From: CAVPGP01 sp963704025
GTDB lineage: Bacteria; Actinomycetota; Thermoleophilia; Gaiellales; Gaiellaceae
Reading direction: 5' to 3'
NCBI GenBank assembly: GCA_963704025.1
Contig: CAVPGP010000002.1
Span: 434,001 to 498,000, forward strand
Length of the DNA: 64,000 nt
The notes under the pieces were generated by a model. The model had not been told where the DNA came from. It was given only the letters and a program-made list of their open reading frames with translations, and did no database searches. Both the position numbers and the translations under genes were made by a program. Position 1 is the stretch's first letter. Every line of letters starts with the position of its first letter. Positions 23,656-31,596 of this stretch are shown piece after piece.

Positions 23656-23742
23656 TCTGCATTCGTCCGAAACCCGGCTCCCCAAGAGAGGTCTCGGACT
23701 CCTCCACCGCCTTCGAACGATGAGCGCGCTGGTTCACGTACA
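23654..23742 (-). pseudogene. C-terminal fossil of a second integrase
   Basis: Reading away from the att core on the minus strand gives HRSKAVE, then after a one-base deletion VRDLSWGAGFRTNAEKAHTG, against NRSKAMEAVRDLSWGAGFQTN in the intact integrase. Many third-base differences with the same protein show selection before decay. Similarity fades upstream of the region of the catalytic tyrosine; the rest of the gene is gone. Confidence 0.85.
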
Positions 23743-24270
23743 ACGCAGCCAACGAGCGGCGTCTACCAACCCGCAGCTGAGCTCGACCGACCAAGAGACG
23801 ACGGTCTTCCAGCCGCAGGCGCCGAGCAGCCGTCGGGTGGCGTGCGTCTAGGTTCGGACAGCCCTGCCCGACGACGACACCTCAGAGTCGGAAGGCCGTT
23901 GCCAGACCGCACGTTCAGGTGAGAGGTAGGGCGGCCAGCGGCCTTGAACGGGAGGCGTTCCCGTAGGGGACGTGTTCGCTCCATTGCACGGCCCCTGATG
24001 CGTCTTTACGCCGAGCTATACCTCTCTGGCTTCAATGGGCTGCCGCGACGGGACGGACCGAACCGCAAAGGGCGCAATGTCCGCCCTCCCGCCCTCGCCT
24101 GGCCTTGACGGGCGTTCACCGCTCTGCGACCTTCGATGTGAAGGGACAGCAACGAGCAAAAGCAACGAGCAGGGAGCGATGGCTTCACCCTGGCAGGTCG
24201 TTGCTGCGGCACTCTCGTCGAGGATGCCTCGCGCCTCACGGGCTGCACTGTCGACGAGAAGCTTGCCGAC
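23743..24270. other. Non-coding or decayed stretch
   Basis: No convincing gene. Frames are short and arginine/proline-rich without family features. The composition is slightly more AT-rich than the chromosome. It probably contains the eroded left part of the oldest integrated element. Confidence 0.4.
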
Positions 24271-24549
24271 GTGGTCAGCGTGATGGTGCAGCTCGCCCCC
24301 GAGGCGGCCGAGGTCGTTCAGGGTGGCCGCGAACTGCCGCCCGAGCTGCGTGACGCCGAGGCGAGCCTTCAACCGCTGGGGCTGGTGCTCGAGCCGCTGC
24401 ATCCCGGCGCGCGCGACCGCTCGCTCGCCACCTGGTTCCGGATCTCGGTCGAGGACGAAATGACCGCCGAGCGCGTTGTCAGGGCGCTGGGCGAGTCACC
24501 CGTGGTCGAGAGCGCATACGTCGAGCCGTTGTCGGCGCCGCCTGCATGA
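24271..24549 (+). CDS. Stand-alone copy of the subtilase N-terminal domain
   Basis: 92 residues (or 88 from ATG 24283). LGLVLEPLHPG, TWFRISVEDEMTAERVVRAL and VVESAYVEPLSAPPA align with residues about 75-150 of the downstream subtilase (LQLEPLFGASEE, VYYRVSAPAERLPELAEQF, IEGAYVQPISAPPA). The fold resembles I9-type propeptides, which chaperone and inhibit subtilases. A free-standing inhibitor or partner of the protease is a reasonable inference. 94 bp separate the two genes. Confidence 0.65.
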   Translation: MVSVMVQLAPEAAEVVQGGRELPPELRDAEASLQPLGLVLEPLHPGARDRSLATWFRISVEDEMTAERVVRALGESPVVESAYVEPLSAPPA

Positions 24550-24643
24550 ACGCCTCGTCCACCAAGCCACACGAAGGGCGGTGATGGCCACTGAACTGAT
24601 GAGCACCGTCTGCAGAGAGCCCGCCTAGAGCTAGGAGAGTGCG

Positions 24644-26491
24644 ATGTCCGCACATGAAAATGAAAGCAAGGGCGGCGGCGAACGCTCGCGCGGCAGCCGT
24701 CGCCGCGGGGAGAAGGACCAGGGTCCGACAGGGCCAGGCTCGGAGGAACTGTTCACTCCGCCCGAGCTGATCGTCATCGCGAAGCGCGACATCGGCCTGC
24801 GTGCACACCCGGACGGAGTGGCGTCGGCGTCGGGAGCGGACGTCGGCATGCTTTCGACGATGCTGGCGGAGGAGGGCCTGCAGCTCGAACCGCTCTTCGG
24901 TGCGAGCGAGGAGGTCTTGCAGGCGCAAGCGGCGAGCGCCCCTGTCGGCACGGAGCTCGACGAGCCGCCCGATCTGTCGGTCTACTACCGGGTCTCCGCG
25001 CCTGCCGAGCGGCTGCCCGAGCTGGCAGAGCAGTTCGCGGCGATGGAGGAGATCGAGGGAGCGTACGTCCAGCCGATCAGCGCTCCGCCGGCCGTGGCCA
25101 CGACGGCCGAAGAGCACATGATCGCGCTGTCGCCCGACGACGTCGAACTGGCGCGGCTGAACGAGATGGCGCCGGCCGCCGAGGCGCCGCCGATCGTGAC
25201 GCCGGACTTCACCGCGAAGCAGGGCTACCTTACCGCTGCGCCGACCGGGATCGACGCGCAGTACGCGTGGACGCTGCCGGGGGGCCGCGGAAGCGGCGTT
25301 CGGATCATCGACTGCGAATGGGGCTGGCGCTTCACGCACGAGGACCTGATCCAGTCGCAGGGAGGCGTGCTGGCCGGAAGCAACTCGACGAACGACAACC
25401 ACGGGACCGCCGTCCTCGGTGAGATCAGCGGGGATCGGAACCCGTTCGGGATCACCGGCATCGCCGATCAGGCCTGGGTAGGCGCCGTCTCCTTCACGAC
25501 GCTGGCGACGCCGACGGCCATCAAGGAGGCCGCCGACCGCCTGGGCCATGGCGACATCATCCTCCTGGAGATTCACCGTGTAGGACCGCGCGGCAAGTGG
25601 CTGCCGATCGAATGGTGGCCGGCCGACTTCGACGCGATCCGTTACGCCGTCGGCAGGGGCATCATCGTCGTCGAGGCCGGAGGGAACGGCGGCGAGAACC
25701 TCGATGACCCGTTCTACAACACCCCGCAGGCCGGCTTCCCGGCGACCTGGCGGAACCCGCTGAACCCCGCCAACCCGTCCTCGGGGGCGGTCATGGCCGG
25801 GGCGGGGAACCCGCCCTCCGGAACGTTCGGCATGACCCAATACGGCGGCGACGTGCTCGTCGACCGCGCCCGCTGCAATTTCTCGAACTATGGAAGCCGG
25901 ATCGACGCCCAGGGCTGGGGGTGGCTTGTCGCCACCACGGGGTACGGCGACCTCCAAGGCGCCGCGGTGCCGCCCGACTCGAACAAGAACCAGTGGTACA
26001 CGGACGAGTTCTCCGGCACGTCCAGCGCCTCGCCGATCGTCGTCGGCGCCGTGGCCTGCGTCCAGGGCGTGCTCAGGGCAAAAGGCCGCATTCCGCTCAG
26101 CCCCGCCCGTTGCAGGCAGCTGCTGCGGGCGACCGGCTCGCCGCAACAGGACGGGCCTGGCAGGCCGCGGAGCCAGCGCATCGGCAACCGGCCGAACCTC
26201 AGGCAGCTGATCCCGGCGGCGCTGCAGACCGGCCAGTGGGTGGGCGTGCAGTTCGAGGGCACGGTGCCGGCCAACCAGACGCGAAGGTGGTTCACCTTCC
26301 GCTGGCCGGCCCACTGGCATGTTCTCTGGACCGTCGTCCCGACGACGCCCAGACCGGGTGCACCCCAGATCTCCTGGTCGGTGAGCGTCGAGCGGGCCGA
26401 AGACGCCTACATCACGTACTGGATCTCCATCACGAACCTGACCGGCGACGAAGTCGGCATCGAGGCTCGCTATGCCGTGCTCGGCTGGTAG
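24644..26491 (+). CDS. Cytoplasmic S8 subtilisin-like serine protease
   Basis: 615 residues, ATG behind AGGAGAG. There is no signal peptide: residues 1-35 are charged and disordered. Residues 40-150 form an I9-like prodomain duplicated in the upstream small protein. The catalytic domain has Asp223 (VRIIDCEWGW), His253 (DNHGTAVLGE), oxyanion Asn348 (EAGGNGGEN) and Ser460 (FSGTSSASP), so it should be active. The last about 90 residues (VQFEGTVPANQTRRWFTF ... SVSVERAEDAYITYWIS) look like a beta-sandwich domain. A small acidic protein follows after 32 bp and a strong terminator ends the unit. Confidence 0.9.
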   Translation: MSAHENESKGGGERSRGSRRRGEKDQGPTGPGSEELFTPPELIVIAKRDIGLRAHPDGVASASGADVGMLSTMLAEEGLQLEPLFGASEEVLQAQAASAPVGTELDEPPDLSVYYRVSAPAERLPELAEQFAAMEEIEGAYVQPISAPPAVATTAEEHMIALSPDDVELARLNEMAPAAEAPPIVTPDFTAKQGYLTAAPTGIDAQYAWTLPGGRGSGVRIIDCEWGWRFTHEDLIQSQGGVLAGSNSTNDNHGTAVLGEISGDRNPFGITGIADQAWVGAVSFTTLATPTAIKEAADRLGHGDIILLEIHRVGPRGKWLPIEWWPADFDAIRYAVGRGIIVVEAGGNGGENLDDPFYNTPQAGFPATWRNPLNPANPSSGAVMAGAGNPPSGTFGMTQYGGDVLVDRARCNFSNYGSRIDAQGWGWLVATTGYGDLQGAAVPPDSNKNQWYTDEFSGTSSASPIVVGAVACVQGVLRAKGRIPLSPARCRQLLRATGSPQQDGPGRPRSQRIGNRPNLRQLIPAALQTGQWVGVQFEGTVPANQTRRWFTFRWPAHWHVLWTVVPTTPRPGAPQISWSVSVERAEDAYITYWISITNLTGDEVGIEARYAVLGW

Positions 26492-26523
26492 GCCATCGCC
26501 CGCGACGTGAAGGATACGACGCC

Positions 26524-26781
26524 ATGAAACTGACGATCACAATCGAGGAAGAGAAGACGAGTGAGGTGCGTTTCGAACGGCCCGGCGGCGACAGTGTCAT
26601 GCCCGCCGAGGAGGGCCCTACCGACATCGCCGCCACGGGCGCGGGTGGACCGCCCGAGTGGCTGCTCGCAGAACTCGAGGAGCGTCCGCAGGCACAGGGG
26701 CAGGCGACGGAGACGGGCGACGTGCTCGACGCCGGTCCCGCTCCGGCCAGCACGAATGGCCTGGTCTCGATGCGCGACTAG
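26524..26781 (+). CDS. Small acidic protein of the subtilase locus
   Basis: 85 residues. MKLTITIEEEKTSEVRFER is a charged beta-like leader, followed by a Gly/Pro/Ala-rich, probably disordered region (GGPPEWLLAELEERPQAQG, DAGPAPASTNG). No cysteine, signal peptide or membrane segment. Placement between the protease and the shared terminator suggests a substrate, inhibitor or scaffold of the subtilase; none is proven. Confidence 0.6.
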   Translation: MKLTITIEEEKTSEVRFERPGGDSVMPAEEGPTDIAATGAGGPPEWLLAELEERPQAQGQATETGDVLDAGPAPASTNGLVSMRD

Positions 26782-26792
26782 CGTTCTCGGAG

Positions 26793-26833
26793 GAGGGCGG
26801 CGCCCGCTTGCCACGCGAGTGGGCGCCGCCCTC
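26793..26833 (+). terminator. Terminator of the subtilase operon
   Basis: Arms GAGGGCGGCGCCC and GGGCGCCGCCCTC pair perfectly over 13 bp with a 15-nt loop, 11 bases after the last stop codon. There is little T run, as often in GC-rich actinobacteria. Confidence 0.7.
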
Positions 26834-26893
26834 CCGAGTGCCCGCTGCGTTTTCGCAGTCAGGCTCCGCGTGTGCCCTCGTATTACCTCTGCG

Positions 26894-27289
26894 CTATCGC
26901 GAGTAGATCGTGACGGTGATGCGACCGGACCTGGCCAGGCTGCTGATGGCGCTCGCGGTGCAGCTGTCCGGCCTCTTCATCGGGAATCGGAGGAGCCGCG
27001 TGACCGGCGTCCGCCCCGCGAGCTTGCCGCTCTTCGAGCCGGTCTTGATCTTCTTCTTGCCTGCAGCCTTCTCGCACACGAGCGTCCAGGTCCCCTTGAT
27101 CTTCTGCACGGGCACCGACGTGACGCGAATGATCATCTCGGTTGGCTTCTCCGCCGTTCCCCCCAGGACGACCGTCGCGCGGTTCCCGCTCGCCGCCTTC
27201 TGGCCGATGATCTCGAGCGGCCCTGCCGCTGCTAGCGCGGATGTCGCGAGGAGCGTGAGAAGCAGCGCGACGATGCCGGCGGTCTTCAC
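26894..27289 (-). CDS. Small secreted protein, RPDSCT-type paralog 1
   Basis: 131 residues from GTG 27289: signal peptide KTAGIVALLLTLLATSALA, then a beta-rich domain. The C-terminus LLRFPMKRPDSCTASAISS ... SGRITVTIYSR closely parallels the C-terminus of the protein at 52,268 (LWKLPMMSRPDSCTVIAS, SGKVTIEIRAIR). Both have two cysteines (here Cys in TLVCEKAAG and DSCT), likely one disulfide. Function unknown; an extracellular family of this lineage is inferred. Confidence 0.65.
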   Translation of the reverse strand: MKTAGIVALLLTLLATSALAAAGPLEIIGQKAASGNRATVVLGGTAEKPTEMIIRVTSVPVQKIKGTWTLVCEKAAGKKKIKTGSKSGKLAGRTPVTRLLRFPMKRPDSCTASAISSLARSGRITVTIYSR

Positions 27290-27481
27290 CCGAGCTCGAG
27301 GCCGGCGCACTCGCGGCAGCAGAACGTGAGCGGGTCCACGCCGGCAGTGCGCTCCCTGCGCGATTCCATCGCTCGATTCTGCGTGCGCCGCGAGCCCGTT
27401 GCTACTGGCCGAAAGGCGAAGTCGCGGGAAGGGACCAGCCGTGACTGTGAACGGGGGCGGAACGCGATTAGCCGGCCCGGG

Positions 27482-28990
27482 CTACGCGCCGAGCTCTGCG
27501 AGCAGCGGCTTCGTGTCGAGCGGGTCGAAGCCGAGGCGGCCGGCGATCTCCTCGCTCGTCGGCTTCGTGCCCTCGCGGAAGAGACCGCGGAGCAGGTCGC
27601 CGGTCTCGGGGCGGCGCCACCAGTCCTCGCCGATCTCGGAGACGAGATGGCGGCGGAGCTGCGCGGCGCGAATCCATGCGCGGAGATAGTCCGCGGAGTA
27701 GAAGCCCGAGTCCATGTCGGAGAGGTACGCATCCGAGCGGTACCGGACGCCTGTCGCCCCGGTCAGACACTCCTCGTAGCCGTCCGGCGTGCCGCCGTCC
27801 TCGGCAAAGCGGCCCCAGAAGTCGAGCTCGAAGCGGAGCTTCGCCTCGTAGCGGCGGTAGAGGAGCGCCTCGAGGAACGAGGTCGCCTCGGCGTTCTCAT
27901 CGGCCTGCGCCTCGGAGAGGCCGAAGTACTGCGCATGCCAGGCCGGCTCGCGGGTGATCGCCTCGCAGATGTACGAGTAGATCTCGGTCAGCGCGTGATC
28001 GCGCGAGAGGCGACGGTACGTATACGGGAGTGCAGGGTCACACCCCGCGTAGTGGAGGGCGTGGCCGGCCTCGTGCAGGAACGCCTGGTAGTCGTGAAGC
28101 CCGCCCTGCGCGCGGGTGATCAGGTGGACGACGCTCGGCGGGTCGGACGCGATCACGCAGGCGCGCGGATTCTTGCGCGGGCGGTCGTCCAGGTCGGCAC
28201 GGATGCCCTTCTCGGCCTCGAGGTCGAGCCCGATCGCCCGCAGGGTCTCGACGCAGATCTCGGTCGCACGATCCTTCGTGTACGTCGACTCGAGCGGCGA
28301 GAGGCGCCGCATGTACGAGGTATGGAAGGACGTCGGCACCGCGGGCGCGTCGGGGCCGAGCAGGCGCTCGAACCAGCGGCCGCGGAGCGCCTCGTAGGCG
28401 TCGGCCGCATCGTCGGCGGTCAGCTTCAGGACCCGCGAGAGCTCCGTCAGCGAGATCGCCTTCTCCTCCTCGTTGCGCGCGATCGGGTCGGGCTCGCCCG
28501 AGAGGTCGGCCTGGAGCTCCTCGCTCGTGGTCAGCAGCGACAGCCGATCGTCGTTGAACTTCGCCGAGGCCTCGGCCTGGAGCTCGCCCAGCTCCTCGCG
28601 GTCGGCGTACGAGTCGAGCACCGCCAGCCGCGCCAACGCGCTTCTGAGGTCGATCTCCTCGCCCTTGAACGTGATCTTCTCGGCGAGCAGCTTGTTCTCG
28701 AGCTCGTCCTCGCGGACGGCCAGCTCTGCGGCGATCAGGCCTGACTCGCACGTCTTCCGCAGCCGGTAGAGAAGCTCCCGCTCGTCGCCGCTCGCGTCCT
28801 CCTCGGCCGAGCGCAGCGCGTCGAGCTGTTCGCGTGAGAAGAGGTCGGCGTAGCGCTCGACGATCTTGGCCTGCTCGGAGGTCTCTTTCTCGCCCACGCG
28901 GACGGCCCGCGCCTCCTCGGAGCGCTCGAAGAGATAGCGCTGGAGGCGGGACTCGAACTCGGTGGGCGAGGCGACGGCCGTTGCGCTCAT
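27482..28990 (-). CDS. M3-like zinc metallopeptidase
   Basis: 502 residues. The zinc site HEAGH (306-310) lies in QAFLHEAGHALHYAG, and a downstream ligand Glu is likely in DHALTEIYSYICEA. Long N-terminal helices and the GLHDYQAFLHEAGHA context resemble thimet-oligopeptidase and M32-type clans, which cut short peptides in the cytoplasm. No signal peptide. It is shorter than classical M3 enzymes (about 600-680). Exact family not certain. Confidence 0.78.
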   Translation of the reverse strand: MSATAVASPTEFESRLQRYLFERSEEARAVRVGEKETSEQAKIVERYADLFSREQLDALRSAEEDASGDERELLYRLRKTCESGLIAAELAVREDELENKLLAEKITFKGEEIDLRSALARLAVLDSYADREELGELQAEASAKFNDDRLSLLTTSEELQADLSGEPDPIARNEEEKAISLTELSRVLKLTADDAADAYEALRGRWFERLLGPDAPAVPTSFHTSYMRRLSPLESTYTKDRATEICVETLRAIGLDLEAEKGIRADLDDRPRKNPRACVIASDPPSVVHLITRAQGGLHDYQAFLHEAGHALHYAGCDPALPYTYRRLSRDHALTEIYSYICEAITREPAWHAQYFGLSEAQADENAEATSFLEALLYRRYEAKLRFELDFWGRFAEDGGTPDGYEECLTGATGVRYRSDAYLSDMDSGFYSADYLRAWIRAAQLRRHLVSEIGEDWWRRPETGDLLRGLFREGTKPTSEEIAGRLGFDPLDTKPLLAELGA

Positions 28991-29010
28991 ACCGCTCGGA
29001 CGATATCCGT

Positions 29011-29370
29011 TCAGAGGCGGACCGCGCCGCGGACGGCAGCGATCAGCGCCTCGACCTCGAACGGCTTCGGAACCGAGCCGTCGGCCAGGGCACGGAGCTC
29101 GGAGTCGACCTCTGCGGTGCCGGTGAAGAGGAGCACCGTCGGCCGCCCAGGCGCCTCGCGGGCGGCTTCGAGCAGCGGCCGCGCGTCCTCGCCCTTCACG
29201 TGCAGATCCAGCAGAACGACGTCGTTGCCCTCGGCGAGCGCCGCGCGGGCCTCACGGAGCGTCGGCGCTTCGCGCACGCGGAAGCCCTCCAGCTCCAGGT
29301 TCACCCGGCAGAGCAGGCTCAGCGAGGCATCGTCCTCGACGATGAGGACGGTGGGCTGACCCTCCCACAC
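29011..29370 (-). CDS. Single-domain response regulator receiver
   Basis: About 119 residues from GTG 29370 (VWEGQPTVLIVEDDASLSLLC). The phosphoacceptor is in DVVLLDLHVKGED, followed by VLLFTGTAE and SVPKPFEVE: a complete receiver with no output domain. It follows the metallopeptidase direction (20-bp gap) and is divergent from the gene at 29,410. Confidence 0.82.
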   Translation of the reverse strand: MWEGQPTVLIVEDDASLSLLCRVNLELEGFRVREAPTLREARAALAEGNDVVLLDLHVKGEDARPLLEAAREAPGRPTVLLFTGTAEVDSELRALADGSVPKPFEVEALIAAVRGAVRL

Positions 29371-29409
29371 GATCGCACGGTAACGAAAACCGGCGTCGTG
29401 CCGGTGGCT

Positions 29410-29997
29410 ATGATCGGGGTGGTGACGTCGAAGGCCGGCACCGGCGAGCTGCAGGTCTATGCCACCGCAGTGGCTGGGCTGTGGCGAGGCCTCGCGCAGA
29501 CCCTGGCTCGGCTCGACGAGCTGGCGCGCGATCCGGAGTCCACCTTCGAAGACGACTTCGTGCTGGTCGAGCTGTCGGGGCTCCAGTACTCGCTCCATCG
29601 AGCCGCGGAGCTTGCGTACGGGCTCGAGCCGCCGGCTGTCGCGGAGGGCCCGCACCACGAGCTGGCGGCGGCGCTCGAGGAGGCGCGCGACGCGACCGCG
29701 GAGATCATCGCCGGTGTCGAGGCGTTCGGCCCGGACGCTGCTGCAGGGCTGGTGCACGAATGGCGAGGTGCGCTTTTCCGGGTACGGCTGGCGCGGATGC
29801 GCCTCGCCGGGCCCGCGGCGCCGCGGCAGGTCGCTCCGCCGCCGCCGACGCCGTCCGTCGCCGTGCCGCTGGCGGCGTTCCTGCTGGCGCTCATGGGCGC
29901 AATCGCGTTCGCGACGGGCGCGACGACCGGCGCCTGGCCGGTCTGGGCGGCCGGGATGGTCTGCGTCGTCGCGGGGCTCGCGATCTACCGCCCCTGA
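29410..29997 (+). CDS. Hypothetical protein with two C-terminal TM helices
   Basis: 195 residues from ATG 29410. Residues 1-130 are a helical soluble region (LQVYATAVAGLWRGLAQTLARLDELA, HHELAAALEEARDATAEIIAG). A Pro-rich linker then leads to two TM helices (VPLAAFLLALMGAIAFATGA, WAAGMVCVVAGLAIY), so it is a tail-anchored membrane protein. No known family. It is divergent from a receiver protein 39 bp away, which may mark a shared regulatory region. Confidence 0.6.
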   Translation: MIGVVTSKAGTGELQVYATAVAGLWRGLAQTLARLDELARDPESTFEDDFVLVELSGLQYSLHRAAELAYGLEPPAVAEGPHHELAAALEEARDATAEIIAGVEAFGPDAAAGLVHEWRGALFRVRLARMRLAGPAAPRQVAPPPPTPSVAVPLAAFLLALMGAIAFATGATTGAWPVWAAGMVCVVAGLAIYRP

Positions 29998-30089
29998 CGG
30001 CGCAGCGGCAAGGGCGCCGACCGACGCGTACCGCCGCCGGCCGTGCCGCAGCCGAGCCTTCAGTACCGGCTCACGGCATGGCGGGCCGC

Positions 30090-31349
30090 CTAGGCCGTTG
30101 CGTCAGCCGCGGTATTGAGCCGCGCCAGGGACTCGGACTTGCCGAGCACCTCGAGGCTCTCGAAGAGCCCCGGTGAGATCTTCGACCCGGTGACCGCGAT
30201 CCGGATCGGCTGGAATGCCTCGCGCGGCTTCAACCCGAGCTGGTCTGCGAGCCCGCGGAGCGCCTCTTCGATCGCGGCGGCCTCGAACGGCTCGATTGGC
30301 TCCAGCGCCTCGGCCGCGGCGCGCACGATGTCGGGGTCGACCGCCTGCCCGTTTCGTTCGAGCGCCTGGAAGAAGAAGCCGGCGAAGGCCGGGTAGTCGC
30401 CGAGTTTCTCGATCTTCTCCTGCACGAGCGGCGCGGTCTTGCGGACGAGCTCCTCGTCCCAGTCGTAGCCCTGCTCGCGGAGGTAGGCGACCAGCCGGTC
30501 GGCGAACTCCTCGACCGGGAGCGACCGGATGTAGACGCCGTTCATCCAGGCGAGCTTCTTGTAGTCGAAGACGGCAGGACTGGCGCCGACGCGCTCGAGG
30601 GTGAAGCGCTCGATCAGCTCCTCGCGGCTCATGATCGTCGTCTTGTCGTCGTAGCTCCAGCCCAGGAGCGCCAGGAAGTTGAGCAGCGCCTCGGGGAGGT
30701 AGCCCTCCGCGCGGAACTCGCCGACCCCGACCGAGCCGTGGCGCTTGCCGAGCTTCTTGCCGTCGGGGCCGAGGACGTTCGGGACATGGCCGTAAATGGG
30801 CAGCGGCGCGTCGATGGCCTGCAGCAGGTTGATCTGCTTCGGCGTGTTCGAGACGTGGTCCGGGCCGCGGATCACGTGCGTGATCTCATCCTGGGCGTCC
30901 TCGAGCGGCGAGGCGAAGTTGTAGAGCGGCCGGCCGTCGCTGCGGAGGATGACCATGTCCTCGAGCTCCTTGTTCGGCACTTCGATCCGGCCGAGCACGA
31001 GGTCGTCCCAGACGGTGACGCCGTCGTCGGGCATGCGGAAGCGGATCGCACCGTCGTCCTCGTACGCCTTGCCTTCCTCGACGAGCTGCCGCGCGACCCG
31101 CTGGCAGTCCTCGATCGAGTCGAGCTGGAAGGTGACCGGACCGTCCCAGTCGATGCCGAGCCAGGTGAGGGACTCCTTGATGTAGTCGGTCGCCTCGTAG
31201 ACCTCGCGGGCCGTGTCGGTGTTCTCGATCCGGAGGCGGATCTCGCCGCCCTCGTGGCGCGCGAAGAGCCAGTTGAAGACGAACGTGCGCACGTTCCCGA
31301 TGTGCAGGAACCCCGTCGGGCTCGGCGCCATGCGCACGCGGATCGGCAT
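30090..31349 (-). CDS. gltX: Glutamyl-tRNA synthetase
   Basis: 419 residues from ATG 31349, which sits directly before the conserved RVRMAPSPTGFLHIGN start. Class I signatures: HIGN (16-19) for HIGH and KLGKRHG for KMSKS. The catalytic core LRIENTDTAREV, GPDHVSNTPKQI and the C-terminal anticodon-binding helical domain are all present. It charges tRNA-Glu (and possibly tRNA-Gln, if the organism uses the amidotransferase route). It is somewhat shorter than typical 460-490-residue enzymes. Confidence 0.95.
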   Translation of the reverse strand: MPIRVRMAPSPTGFLHIGNVRTFVFNWLFARHEGGEIRLRIENTDTAREVYEATDYIKESLTWLGIDWDGPVTFQLDSIEDCQRVARQLVEEGKAYEDDGAIRFRMPDDGVTVWDDLVLGRIEVPNKELEDMVILRSDGRPLYNFASPLEDAQDEITHVIRGPDHVSNTPKQINLLQAIDAPLPIYGHVPNVLGPDGKKLGKRHGSVGVGEFRAEGYLPEALLNFLALLGWSYDDKTTIMSREELIERFTLERVGASPAVFDYKKLAWMNGVYIRSLPVEEFADRLVAYLREQGYDWDEELVRKTAPLVQEKIEKLGDYPAFAGFFFQALERNGQAVDPDIVRAAAEALEPIEPFEAAAIEEALRGLADQLGLKPREAFQPIRIAVTGSKISPGLFESLEVLGKSESLARLNTAADATA

Positions 31350-31430
31350 GCGGCCAATGCTAGAGGCTCGCTGTGAGACTGGGCGCATCGTGGAGACGCA
31401 GGCTCAGGCGACGTCGCACTCCAGTTGCGA

Positions 31431-31469
31431 CCGCCAGTCGCACCCGCCAGTCGCACTCGCCAGTCGCGC
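31431..31469. repeat. Three 13-base tandem repeats upstream of nfo
   Basis: CCGCCAGTCGCAC occurs twice in perfect tandem (31,431-31,456) and a third time with two changes. A perfect 9-bp hairpin (CCCCACCCT with AGGGTGGGG, single-base loop) follows at 31,471-31,489. The hairpin could terminate a transcript or mark the nfo leader. Purpose unknown. Confidence 0.6.
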
Positions 31470-31596
31470 ACCCCACCCTCAGGGTGGGGCCGCAATCCCT
31501 CCGCCCTCACGATCGATGCTACCGCCGGCCGGGCCGCGCAACTGTCACGCAGATGTGACGATTCCAGAAAAATCTTCTCCCGCTAGGCTGGTCGCG

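Noticed and set aside
23743..24270. Short open frames between the integrase fossil and the subtilase locus
   Set aside because: All are short, low in hydrophobic order and lack ribosome sites or similarity to anything recognisable.
27286..27369. 27-residue Cys-rich peptide (FCCRECAGLE) overlapping the start of the secreted protein by GTGA
   Set aside because: No ribosome site and too short to judge; kept only as a note because the overlap style fits this genome.
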